Assembly: GCA_002431845.1 (NCBI GenBank) | Contig: DJEH01000114.1 | Span: forward strand, 1 to 39,912 | Direction: 5' to 3' | Length of the DNA stretch: 39,912 nucleotides | Source of the DNA: Prevotellaceae bacterium UBA5903 | Lineage (GTDB): Bacteria; Bacteroidota; Bacteroidia; Bacteroidales; Bacteroidaceae | Part shown: piece after piece, positions 31,877-39,833 of the stretch | How the letters are laid out: the number at the start of each line of letters is the position of its first letter | How positions within the stretch are numbered: position 1 is the first letter of the stretch | Notes under the pieces: generated by a model | Databases searched by the model: none | Told to the model about the DNA's origin: nothing | Seen by the model: only the letters and a program-made list of their open reading frames with translations | Position numbers and translations under genes: made by a program

Positions 31877-32767
31877 ATGAGTCTTTTTAAAAGAAAAATA
31901 TATATAGCTTGCGCTCTGTCTGTGCTTTGCTGCATGGGCAGGGCGCAAGTGGTTATTGATTGCGACAGTGCTCTTCATCAGTCCGAAACTTGCTGCGAAG
32001 TGCCAAAACCAGCCCTCAATTGTGCTACCACCACAAATTGCTTACCCCAAAAAGTCACTACGCGCCAATGGTTATGGGGCATTGGTAGGAGTAGTTTGCT
32101 CGACACTTACTTGTCGCCACTCACCTACACTGGCACCAATTTTTCCCTACTCTATCGCACCGAACGACCTGCTCATTGGGGCAAGGAAAAGGTAAGCGTA
32201 AAGAGCCACTACAGCCTACACACATGTTATGCAAAGTCGCCTACCGACGACGGAAAGGCTTTCGACGTTGAGATGTCTGCGCTTGGCGGATGTCACTACA
32301 ACTGGCATTTCGCTGCTTGGCGCGTAGCCTTGGGCGGACTGGTTGAGGGTTCGGGAGGCTTTACTTACAACACACGCAATGGCAACAACCCTGCACAAGC
32401 CCGCATAGGTGCATCTTTTTTAGCCTCAACCATCGTAAGCTACCAATTTAATTTCTTTAAACGTAAAGCCACTGCAAGCCTTGAGATGAACGCACAGATA
32501 ATGGGAGTTCAGTTCTCACCAACCTATGGGCAGTCGTACTATGAGATATTTTCTTTAGGACATACAAGTGGCATTATCCACTTTACCCACCCCGCCAATT
32601 GTCCCACAGAACAGCTACTTGCCACCCTTACCCTACCCATTAAGCGTGCCAATATTACAGTGGGCTATATGGCCGACATTAGGCAGAGTAAGCTGGGAGG
32701 GCTCAAGCGTCATGCTTGGCGAAATAGTTTTATGATAGGTTATACACGTCAATTCAAACGTTTATGA
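31877..32767 (+). CDS. DUF3316-like secreted protein
   Basis: The 296-residue protein has a signal peptide (about 1-24, GRAQ) and then a cysteine-containing linker (to about residue 60). The main domain is beta-rich and probably a small outer-membrane barrel (TRQWLWGIGRSSLLDTYLSPLTYTG, repeated amphipathic strands, final strand FMIGYTRQFKRL). It resembles DUF3316 proteins of Bacteroides and Prevotella, whose function is unknown. The stop overlaps the start of the S41 peptidase gene (ATGATGA), so the two are coupled. Confidence 0.72.
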   Translation: MSLFKRKIYIACALSVLCCMGRAQVVIDCDSALHQSETCCEVPKPALNCATTTNCLPQKVTTRQWLWGIGRSSLLDTYLSPLTYTGTNFSLLYRTERPAHWGKEKVSVKSHYSLHTCYAKSPTDDGKAFDVEMSALGGCHYNWHFAAWRVALGGLVEGSGGFTYNTRNGNNPAQARIGASFLASTIVSYQFNFFKRKATASLEMNAQIMGVQFSPTYGQSYYEIFSLGHTSGIIHFTHPANCPTEQLLATLTLPIKRANITVGYMADIRQSKLGGLKRHAWRNSFMIGYTRQFKRL

Positions 32768-33774
32768 TGAGATTTCTATACGTACTGATTAGCTTGCTGC
32801 TTACGTTATCGCTCAGTTCGTGCGTTACCGAAGAGGTTGAATCAAACACCAAATTAGGCAACTTTAATGCCTTGTGGTCCACGCTCGACCAGCACTATTG
32901 CTTTTTCGACTACAAGGCACAACACTATGGACTTGACTGGCAAAAGGTGCGCGAGCAATACAAGCCTATGGTATCCGAAAAGATGAGCAACTACCAATTG
33001 TTCGAAGTGCTTTCGGCCATGACATACGAACTAAAAGATGGTCACGTTAATCTGAGCGCATCGCACAATGTGAGTAGATACGGCGATTGGTACGACAACT
33101 ACCCAACGAACCAAAGCGACTCCTTAGAGCGCATTTACCTTGGAAAGAGTAATGAGTACCGCACGACGGCCGGATTAAAGTATAAGGTTCTGAAGAACAA
33201 TGTGGGATATGTGCGTTGTACCACATTTGAAACTCTTTTCGGCGATGGCAATCTTCAAGAGATGCTACGCTATCTTGCCACTTGTGACAAACTTATCATC
33301 GACATCAGGAGCAATGGTGGAGGTATGCTAACAGCGGCAGAAAAGCTTGCATCGCTCTTCATCAACGAAGAGACAACGGTGGGCTATATGTGTCATAAAA
33401 CAGGAACGGGGCACAACGACTTTTCAACACCAGAGCCTATTAAGCTCAAGCCCTTCGTGGGGTTGAGGTGGCAAAAGCCCGTTATTGTTCTCACTAATCG
33501 GCGTAGTTATAGTGCAGCCAACTCGTTTGTAATGTTTATGAAAGGGTTGCCAGGAGTTACCATCTTGGGCGACTGCACAGGTGGCGGAGCGGGTATGCCC
33601 TTTTCATCTGAACTTCCTAATGGGTGGACTATTCGGTTTTCGGCATGCCCCATGTATAACCGCGATATGCAACTCACCGAAATGGGCATAGAGCCCGACA
33701 TAAAAGTAAATATCAGCTCAAGCGATTATGAGCGGGGTATAGATACTATTATAGAAGAAGCTATAAAACTCTGA
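32764..33774 (+). CDS. S41 family peptidase lipoprotein
   Basis: The 336-residue protein has a lipoprotein signal with lipobox LSSC (C20). An N-terminal helical part is followed by an S41 (tail-specific protease) core with KDGHVNL (about 92-98), IIDIRSNGGG (about 178-187) and the nucleophile region NRRSYSAANSF (Ser about 250), then GGGAGMP. No PDZ domain is evident between the N-terminal part and the core, unlike CtpA. It is likely anchored in the outer or inner membrane facing the periplasm. It is the last gene of a three-gene operon with dedA and the DUF3316-like gene, before a strong terminator. Confidence 0.88.
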   Translation: MMRFLYVLISLLLTLSLSSCVTEEVESNTKLGNFNALWSTLDQHYCFFDYKAQHYGLDWQKVREQYKPMVSEKMSNYQLFEVLSAMTYELKDGHVNLSASHNVSRYGDWYDNYPTNQSDSLERIYLGKSNEYRTTAGLKYKVLKNNVGYVRCTTFETLFGDGNLQEMLRYLATCDKLIIDIRSNGGGMLTAAEKLASLFINEETTVGYMCHKTGTGHNDFSTPEPIKLKPFVGLRWQKPVIVLTNRRSYSAANSFVMFMKGLPGVTILGDCTGGGAGMPFSSELPNGWTIRFSACPMYNRDMQLTEMGIEPDIKVNISSSDYERGIDTIIEEAIKL

Positions 33775-33817
33775 AACACTGGTAAAACACGTTTTATTTT
33801 AAACCTACACAATATAC

Positions 33818-33883
33818 GTAATAAAATAATGGCATTCTGCCTTTGTTTGAAAAAACAAAAGTAGGATGCCATTATTTTATTAC
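33818..33883. terminator. bidirectional hairpin terminator
   Basis: A perfect 18-bp stem (GTAATAAAATAATGGCAT at 33818-33835, complement at 33866-33883) with a 30-nt loop lies between the converging S41 peptidase and helicase genes. Confidence 0.8.
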
Positions 33884-33889
33884 ACAAGA

Positions 33890-35878
33890 TTACGTTGTTT
33901 CGTCCTCTGAATTACCAGCAACTTTTATGCATGCTTCGTATAGCGATTTGTAGAATTTATGATGGCACAATGTGCTAACAGAACCCAAAATAATGAGCTT
34001 AAATCGTGCACGAGTTATAGCCACATTCATGCGTCGATAGTCGGACAGAAAGCCTATTTGTCCCTCTTCGTTGGCACGCACAAGACTTACCAACATCACG
34101 TCACGCTCTTGTCCTTGAAAAGCATCAACCGTATTTACCATTATCTGCCCTCGCAAAGGTCGGAGTTTATCGTCGCGCCTTATAAGCGAGCGCAAAAGCT
34201 GCACTTGTGCTCTATAAGGCGATATAATGCCAAAGTCTACACGCTCTTCGAGCAAGCGCCTGCACCCCATGCGTGCCACATACTGATGGAGCACTTGCAG
34301 CGTAAGCAAAGCCTCTTCGCGGTTGATGCGCCCATAGTTGTTGCCCACAAATTGCTCGTGGTGTGGCACAACAAGGCTTTGTGTGTTATCGTTTTTAAGA
34401 GCTAAGCCACTGCCATCATCGTTTGCAAGAGGTTGATTATCGGTGTCTATCCACATCAACGGAGCGTCTATATCATCGAGCAAAGAGCGGTGCTTCACTT
34501 CAGGAGCAGCCTCAAGTTGGCCATTATAAAACCAATCGGACGAAAAGCGCATAAGCGTTTCGTTCATGCGATATTGCACCTTTAGCAGTCGCACCACAGC
34601 AGGACAATGCTCTGCCACCTGCTGCATGAGCGTATGCGAAAGTCCACCCCTCATGGCCTCTACACTCTTTACTGTAGGCGGCAATTGTTGATGATCGCCT
34701 GCAAAGACCACACGGTCGGCTTTAGCAATAGCCACCCAGCATGCAGGCTCAAGTGCCTGTGCAGCCTCGTCAATAAAAAGCGTGTGGAAATGCTGACCTG
34801 CGAGCAAAGCGTTGGCAGCCCCCGTTAGTGTTGATGCTATCACACGCGAATTGTCAAACAAACTGTGGCGAATGCGCATTTCAAGTTCGTCTGCACGCTC
34901 ACGCAGGCGAGCTATCTTTTGGTGAAAATTACCGTCTCTTCCTTTGCGCGGAAGGCTGTAAAGTTGTCGAATGGTACGACGTAATTGCCACAAGTCGGGG
35001 TAGTCGGGGTGTTGTTCAAACCGGTGTTCATAAGTATTGGCAAGCATCCTCTCAGTGATACGACTCGGATTGCCAATGCGCAACACCGATATGCCACGCA
35101 TACCAATCTGCTCGCATATCCAATCGACCGCTGTGTTGCTCTGTGCGCACACCATTACTTGTGGTTCGCGACGCAACACTTCGCTTATGGCCTCAACAAG
35201 CGTTGTGGTTTTGCCAGTTCCCGGAGGTCCGTGAACCACCAACACATCTTTAGCCACCAACACATCGCGCACAGCTTGTTGCTGCGAGGCATTGAGCCAC
35301 GGAAACGAAGGGGGCATGGCACTCGCTGTGCCCCACGATGGTGCTATCTGACCATGAAATATGTCGCGCAAGGTGGCTAATCTGTTGTTCTTAGCTTCCA
35401 TTACATGGCGCATTGCATCAAACATCACGCGGTACGAATAATCGTCGAAATGCAGTTGAACCCCCAAGCGCTCCACACGCTGCAATTGTGCCAAAGCAGC
35501 CTCACCAGGCAATTCTACCACCATTTTATCAGCCTCGGCGTAGCTCACCGTGGCTTTAAAGGCTAAAAAATGCAAGCCTCCTGTGGCATCTTGACTAAAG
35601 AAGCACACTTGCTTACCATACTCAAAGTTGTGTTCTATGTCGGTATCTTCGCTGCGCGACACCTCCACAACAAAGCGGTTGAGCGAGTTGTAATAGCTGC
35701 GTCCCAATGCCACGGGCAACCAGCAATCGCCTCGTTTTACCTTACGTCCCACCCCCATCAAAGCAGTGTCTTGCTCAAAAGTTTTCTTTTCATTCTCATA
35801 TTCTATGCGCAAGAGCGAGTAGAGTTTTTCAAGGCTCACGCCTTGATTTTTGCTATTTTCAGGATGAGGATGTTGCAT
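33890..35878 (-). CDS. superfamily 1 DNA/RNA helicase, Upf1/IGHMBP2-like
   Basis: The 662-residue protein has an N-terminal beta-rich region (about 60-150) typical of IGHMBP2-like helicases. The SF1 motor follows: motif I GPPGTGKTTT (217-226), motif II FIDEAAQ (368-374), motif III GDHQQLPP (about 394-401), motif IV/V VDAFQGQERD and motif VI NVAITRAR. These enzymes unwind 5'-to-3' on DNA or RNA with ATP. The bacterial cellular role is not well defined. It follows the secreted protein gene by 43 bp on the same strand, and no DNA-repair gene is adjacent. Confidence 0.9.
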   Translation of the reverse strand: MQHPHPENSKNQGVSLEKLYSLLRIEYENEKKTFEQDTALMGVGRKVKRGDCWLPVALGRSYYNSLNRFVVEVSRSEDTDIEHNFEYGKQVCFFSQDATGGLHFLAFKATVSYAEADKMVVELPGEAALAQLQRVERLGVQLHFDDYSYRVMFDAMRHVMEAKNNRLATLRDIFHGQIAPSWGTASAMPPSFPWLNASQQQAVRDVLVAKDVLVVHGPPGTGKTTTLVEAISEVLRREPQVMVCAQSNTAVDWICEQIGMRGISVLRIGNPSRITERMLANTYEHRFEQHPDYPDLWQLRRTIRQLYSLPRKGRDGNFHQKIARLRERADELEMRIRHSLFDNSRVIASTLTGAANALLAGQHFHTLFIDEAAQALEPACWVAIAKADRVVFAGDHQQLPPTVKSVEAMRGGLSHTLMQQVAEHCPAVVRLLKVQYRMNETLMRFSSDWFYNGQLEAAPEVKHRSLLDDIDAPLMWIDTDNQPLANDDGSGLALKNDNTQSLVVPHHEQFVGNNYGRINREEALLTLQVLHQYVARMGCRRLLEERVDFGIISPYRAQVQLLRSLIRRDDKLRPLRGQIMVNTVDAFQGQERDVMLVSLVRANEEGQIGFLSDYRRMNVAITRARFKLIILGSVSTLCHHKFYKSLYEACIKVAGNSEDETT

Positions 35879-35921
35879 AAAGAAGTATATAAAAGTTTGT
35901 TCTTTAAAAAGGTATATTCAT

Positions 35922-36596
35922 TTAATACTCACGTCGTTCTACACTCACGCCAATCATAGCGTTGTTGCCTATTTTAAACTCTGCTGCTGCGCCAAAACTG
36001 CTCGTTGGCTGGTCGAAAAAAACAGGAAAGTGTAGCTTGCGCTGCTGCTGAAAAGTTGTGGCACGGGGCAAGAACGATTTCTGTCCAAAAGCATAGAGAT
36101 TAATGCGGTCGGAAAGTTGGTAAGCCAACACACCTCCCACTCCTACGTTGGTCATACGCCACATACCCCAATCAAAGTTTGTGGCTGTAATGCCTGCTGC
36201 CACCGAAAGGCGCTTGCTCAATGGCACTACGTAGGCAAAGGCTGCCGACTGTCCAAAGCCCACGCCCTTGGGCGCGTGCTTGCCCAATCCAGCCGTTAAA
36301 CTCAAGCCAAACTGCGCATTAAAGCCCTCGTGCAACCGCCAACTTGGGTCGTAACCATTGGGCAAAATGCCACCTAAGCCATAGGCACCCATGCTAAGCA
36401 CAGGCACATTCCATGGCAGCGGCAAACGGCTATTTGCTACCTTGCCAGCAAGCGACAAACTGTCGCTATCCAAGCTATCTTGTTGTACTTGCATAAAGGC
36501 ATCGTTCCATTGGCGATGCTGTGTGGCCCCATCTGTTTGGGCATGGAGTGTACACGTAGCAAGCAAACAGATTATAAAAAGGCACAAGTGTTTCAT
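35922..36596 (-). CDS. secreted beta-barrel-like protein of unknown function
   Basis: The 224-residue protein has a signal peptide (1-19, TLHAQ). The remainder is rich in glycine and alternating hydrophobic strands (LSMGAYGLGGI, AQFGLSLTAGLG, SAAFAYVVPLSKRLSVAAGI), ending in an aromatic strand (MIGVSVERREY). That suggests an 8-to-10-strand outer-membrane barrel. No named family is recognised. It is first in a two-gene operon with the helicase, an unexpected pairing. A TACTTTTG element lies upstream at 36672-36679. Confidence 0.78.
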   Translation of the reverse strand: MKHLCLFIICLLATCTLHAQTDGATQHRQWNDAFMQVQQDSLDSDSLSLAGKVANSRLPLPWNVPVLSMGAYGLGGILPNGYDPSWRLHEGFNAQFGLSLTAGLGKHAPKGVGFGQSAAFAYVVPLSKRLSVAAGITATNFDWGMWRMTNVGVGGVLAYQLSDRINLYAFGQKSFLPRATTFQQQRKLHFPVFFDQPTSSFGAAAEFKIGNNAMIGVSVERREY

Positions 36597-36671
36597 ACTA
36601 CTTATTTTTGAGATAAATGCCCCTATTTTTTACTTTATTTCTTAAATGCAATGGGCATTTTATTGTATCTG

Positions 36672-36679
36672 CAAAAGTA
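36672..36679 (-). promoter_or_regulatory. -7 promoter element for the barrel-helicase operon
   Basis: The minus strand reads TACTTTTG, fitting TAnnTTTG, giving a leader of about 70 nt. No clear -33 box. Confidence 0.45.
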
Positions 36680-36777
36680 TATAGAAAATGCCAAACAAGG
36701 CATGAAAAATAGCTTTTAAAAGTTTAATTAATGCTGAAGAAATGCATAAAAATACTTTTTAATGAATAGAATATTCG

Positions 36778-36785
36778 TACCTTTG
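36778..36785 (+). promoter_or_regulatory. -7 promoter element for the GH127-like gene
   Basis: TACCTTTG fits TAnnTTTG and lies between an upstream in-frame ATG (36762) and the chosen ATG (36819). A transcript starting about 36790 would exclude the upstream codon, which supports the shorter start. Confidence 0.6.
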
Positions 36786-36818
36786 CTCCCGATTAAACTA
36801 CATAAAGACTACTATCTT

Positions 36819-38000
36819 ATGCGCAAAATATTATTGATTACTATAGCATTCATTTTCTGTACACTCCAACTCTTTGCAGGCTCGCCTTGGCTCAAACGCC
36901 CATTGCGCTTTGTGAGTGCCGATAGTGTGCTTGTGTGGGGATACGACGGACGCGACTGCCGAAACATCGCTTTAAAGTGTAGCAAAGATGCTATGGTCTA
37001 CCCCATTCTGCTCACTCAGAAGGAGTGGAAAGAGCGCAAACACATCTATAAAGAGTGGATTACTACGAGCAGAAAAATAAACAATGTGGGCGAGTTTGAT
37101 GCGGCAGATAATGACCATACCATGTATGATGTGGCAACTGCACTTACGCGTGCTATGCAACTATTTCGCATGCAAGGAGATGCGCAATATGCCGATTTTG
37201 CCGAGCGAACGCTATACAACGCGGTGATGCACACTGCCAATGATAGCACTTTGATTCAAGGTAGCATTGAACGACAATTGGCGGCAAACTTGCTCTTTAC
37301 GATGCCCGGACTCATATATGCTACCTCGCCCGACAACGACGTGTATGTTAATATCTATACCAACTCAACAGCAAGTATCCGCACAGCAAGCCTGAACTTT
37401 ACGCTTGATCAAATAACGAATATGCCACTAAGCGGAAGTGTAAAATTGCGTTTCAATAACCTAAAGCCCAACACGCCCCTACGCCTACATTTGCGCATGC
37501 CCGATTGGTTGAATATGCGCAAAGGGTGCATTCGTAGCTTCGTTGGCACCGACTCTCTTATGCCTTCGATCTTTGTAAATGGACATGAAATAGAGAACTT
37601 TAAGGTAGACGAAAAGGGCTATGTAACCATTGACCGCACTTGGAATGCACTCGACGAAGTTTACTTTGATATTCCATTACAAATGCAGCGCATTGTGTCC
37701 AACAGTACGAAAAAAAATGTGCAACCCGAGGGGGTATTTAACTGCAACAACATTGGTTGGCAATTTGGTCCATTGGTTTATCAGTTGGAGGCTCCTGGCT
37801 ATTTTGTACTACCCACATGGCACCCATTGATTGATAACGAACTGAGTGCATCGGGATTTCCTATGTGCAAAATAATGCTCAGCAAGACACAATCTGCCAC
37901 CATGCAACAAAAGGTGAAGCATGCCGACTACTTTAAACTTTTGCCCTATGCCGATGGAACCAACCATTTAGCAACAACAGAAACAACTCATATCAAATAA
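36819..38000 (+). CDS. GH127-derived secreted protein lacking catalytic cysteines
   Basis: The 393-residue protein has a signal peptide (1-20, LQLFAG). It aligns by eye with the second half of beta-L-arabinofuranosidases of family GH127: YADFAERTLYNAV (124-136) equals the family's YADxxERxLYNG, LIYATSPDNDVYVNIYTNSTASI (about 165-187) begins the beta-sandwich, and the C-terminal beta domain follows (LRLHLRMPDWL, FVNGHEIE, GYVTIDRTW). The family is normally 600-800 residues, so most of the N-terminal helical barrel is missing. The zinc-binding cysteines, including the nucleophile just after the LYNG motif (CACCP in active enzymes), are absent. It is probably non-catalytic. It is followed 17 bp later by marC. 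Confidence 0.75.
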   Translation: MRKILLITIAFIFCTLQLFAGSPWLKRPLRFVSADSVLVWGYDGRDCRNIALKCSKDAMVYPILLTQKEWKERKHIYKEWITTSRKINNVGEFDAADNDHTMYDVATALTRAMQLFRMQGDAQYADFAERTLYNAVMHTANDSTLIQGSIERQLAANLLFTMPGLIYATSPDNDVYVNIYTNSTASIRTASLNFTLDQITNMPLSGSVKLRFNNLKPNTPLRLHLRMPDWLNMRKGCIRSFVGTDSLMPSIFVNGHEIENFKVDEKGYVTIDRTWNALDEVYFDIPLQMQRIVSNSTKKNVQPEGVFNCNNIGWQFGPLVYQLEAPGYFVLPTWHPLIDNELSASGFPMCKIMLSKTQSATMQQKVKHADYFKLLPYADGTNHLATTETTHIK

Positions 38001-38017
38001 CACTATTCATAACAACT

Positions 38018-38626
38018 ATGACATTTAGCTATTTATTTTCGCGTATTAGCGTACAGCAAATAGCCAGTGCTTTCATTGTGCTGTTTGCAGTGATTGATGT
38101 GTTGGGATCGACCCCAGTATTTATCAGTTTAAAACAACAGGGACGCCCCGTAAATGCATGGAAAGCCACCTTGATTTCCTTAGGCTTGCTACTTGGCTTT
38201 TTCTTTGCAGGCGATGCTATGTTGCGTTTGTTCAACGTAGACATTGAGTCGTTTGCCGTAGCAGGTTCGCTGGTTATCTTCCTCATGTCGCTCGAGATGA
38301 TACTCGATGTAGTGATTTTTAAAAACATGGGTCCTATTAAGTCTGCCACACTCATCCCAGTGGTGTTTCCGCTATTGGCGGGTGCAGGTTCGTTTACCAC
38401 ACTGCTTTCACTACGAGCTGAATACGCCACGGTAAACATCTTGATAGGCCTTTTGCTCAACATGATATTTGTATATATTGTGCTTAAAGCCACCGAGAAG
38501 GTGGAGCACATCATATCGCCTGCTGCCATCTACCTATTGCGCAAGTTCTTTGGCATTATTCTATTGGCTATTTCGGTGCGCTTGTTCACTGCTAACTTGA
38601 GTGCACTGCTCAATAATTTGTCGTAA
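38018..38626 (+). CDS. marC: MarC family membrane protein
   Basis: This 202-residue protein has six membrane segments of the MarC/UPF0056 family. Segments 1-3 carry VLFAVIDVLGSTPVFISL and the LGFFFAGDAMLRLFNVDIESFAVAGSLVIFLMSLEMI stretch; segments 4-6 carry the family's PLLAGAGS motif. The family has no proven substrate, and the old link with multiple antibiotic resistance was not confirmed. It is co-directional and 17 bp after the GH127-like gene, so the two probably share a transcript. The 70-bp repeat element and a terminator follow. Confidence 0.9.
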   Translation: MTFSYLFSRISVQQIASAFIVLFAVIDVLGSTPVFISLKQQGRPVNAWKATLISLGLLLGFFFAGDAMLRLFNVDIESFAVAGSLVIFLMSLEMILDVVIFKNMGPIKSATLIPVVFPLLAGAGSFTTLLSLRAEYATVNILIGLLLNMIFVYIVLKATEKVEHIISPAAIYLLRKFFGIILLAISVRLFTANLSALLNNLS

Positions 38627-38652
38627 AGAGTACTTACACACATTTATATAAT

Positions 38653-38723
38653 AAGTAGGTATTCAAAATTGGTTTATATAATCATGTCTAACATTAATTG
38701 ATATGAATTTTGAACACCTACTT
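38653..38723. repeat. 70-bp inverted-repeat element, copy 2
   Basis: Terminal inverted repeats of 18 bp (38653-38670 and 38706-38723) carry one mismatch (GTATTC against GTGTTC on the other arm). The interior matches copy 1 with a few small changes. It lies 26 bases past the marC stop codon and just before a hairpin terminator. Confidence 0.85.
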
Positions 38724-38728
38724 ATAAT

Positions 38729-38776
38729 GTGCCGATGCATGAAAAGATATATTGTTCATGCATCGGCACTTATTTT
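38729..38776. terminator. bidirectional hairpin terminator
   Basis: A perfect 15-bp, GC-containing stem (GTGCCGATGCATGAA at 38729-38743, complement at 38755-38769) with an 11-nt loop and a T-rich tail on the plus strand lies between the converging marC and SUMF1-like genes. Confidence 0.85.
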
Positions 38777-38793
38777 TTATGTACAATTGTGAC

Positions 38794-39699
38794 CTACATA
38801 TCGGTGGCTACTAAGCGCAAGCCAATGGCAAAATTGCTAAATTCAGGACCATAATTGTCGCGTTTGGTGGTGCGACACGCCCCAAGGTCGCGGTTCCAAC
38901 TGCCGCCTCTAATCACCTTGCCACTCCTAAACTCGCTGCCTTTGGCCTTGTCCGATGTGGCCAAAGGATGTGCATTGTTCTTACTTTTGGTTAGGTCGAT
39001 ATTATCGTCGGTATAGGGGGCAAAGTCGTCTTCGCACCATTCCCACACATTGCCCGATAGGTCATAAATGCCCAACTCGTTGGGTTGTTTGCCGCCCACT
39101 GCGTGGGTTGAGTCGGAACTGTTTTCGTCAAACCATGCCACATTTAAAATATCATTGCTACCGCTAAAAACTTGCTTTTTAGTGAGTTTTCCACCACGTG
39201 CGGCATACTCCCATTCGGCCTCAGTGGGCATGCGGTAGTGCTTACCCGTGAGTTGGTTAAGGCGCTTGATAAACTTTTGGCAATCGTCCCAACTCACACT
39301 TTCGATGGGCAAATCAAGCCCCTTGAAATACGAGGGTTGCTGCTTCATCACACCTATCCAAAGCGCTTGGGTCACCTCGTATTTACACATATAAAAGGTG
39401 TTGAGCTTTACACGATGAGAGGGGCTTTCGTTAGCATCGGCCTCTGCTTCTTGCTCTTGAGTGGCTCCCATCACATACTTACCGCCCTCTATCTTTACCA
39501 TATTTTGGCTTAGTTTCTGCAGTTCGGCAGCTAAGTCAACTGTAGGCAATTGCGATTTCCTACCATTAGCATTGCTTTTTTGTCGTGCTTTGGCCGTTGT
39601 TTTGGCACGTGCCTTACGCTTGTATTTTTGTGCACTTACAGACAAAGGTACCAATATCATCAACGCTACTAATAGAGCTTGTTTCCACTTCATAATCAT
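38794..39699 (-). CDS. secreted SUMF1/FGE-fold protein
   Basis: The protein has 301 residues: a signal peptide (about 1-24, VSAQ), a Lys/Ala/Arg-rich linker (25-48), then a formylglycine-generating-enzyme/EgtB-type domain (about 65-300) with ALWIGVM, ESVSWDDCQKFIKRLNQ, RMPTEAEWEYAARGG, YDLSGNVWEWCED and RGGSWNRDLGACR. Genuine FGE needs two cysteines in the last motif. Here only C275 remains and the position of the first is not cysteine, so sulfatase activation is unlikely. A binding or gliding-lipoprotein-like structural role is more plausible. Either of two ATGs two codons apart (39699 or 39693) may be used. It is the sole gene of its transcript. Confidence 0.88.
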   Translation of the reverse strand: MIMKWKQALLVALMILVPLSVSAQKYKRKARAKTTAKARQKSNANGRKSQLPTVDLAAELQKLSQNMVKIEGGKYVMGATQEQEAEADANESPSHRVKLNTFYMCKYEVTQALWIGVMKQQPSYFKGLDLPIESVSWDDCQKFIKRLNQLTGKHYRMPTEAEWEYAARGGKLTKKQVFSGSNDILNVAWFDENSSDSTHAVGGKQPNELGIYDLSGNVWEWCEDDFAPYTDDNIDLTKSKNNAHPLATSDKAKGSEFRSGKVIRGGSWNRDLGACRTTKRDNYGPEFSNFAIGLRLVATDM

Positions 39700-39789
39700 T
39701 GAGAATTTAGTTTACATTCTAAAATCATGTTGCTGCACCCCTTGCTTAAGCATTTATCCTTTTAAATAAAAAAAACGCAAGTGGCGGGA

Positions 39790-39797
39790 CAAATATA
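39790..39797 (-). promoter_or_regulatory. candidate -7 element for the SUMF1-like gene
   Basis: The minus strand reads TATATTTG, fitting TAnnTTTG, about 90 bases before the start codon and next to the solo repeat arm. Confidence 0.35.
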
Positions 39798-39803
39798 CAA
39801 ATA

Positions 39804-39817
39804 AATACCTACTTATA
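39804..39817. repeat. solo arm of the inverted-repeat element
   Basis: Fourteen bases (AATACCTACTTATA) are identical to positions 7-20 at the left window end and equal most of the arm of the 70-bp element. No partner arm is present nearby, so this is a remnant or an independent short repeat. Confidence 0.45.
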
Positions 39818-39833
39818 AATACGCTTGTGCCAT

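Noticed and set aside
36762..36818. Upstream start giving a 19-residue extension of the GH127-like protein
   Set aside because: The TACCTTTG promoter element lies after that ATG, and the signal peptide begins cleanly at 36819.
38029..38529. Open frame of about 165 codons antisense to marC
   Set aside because: It is contained within a recognisable MarC gene and has no supporting signals.
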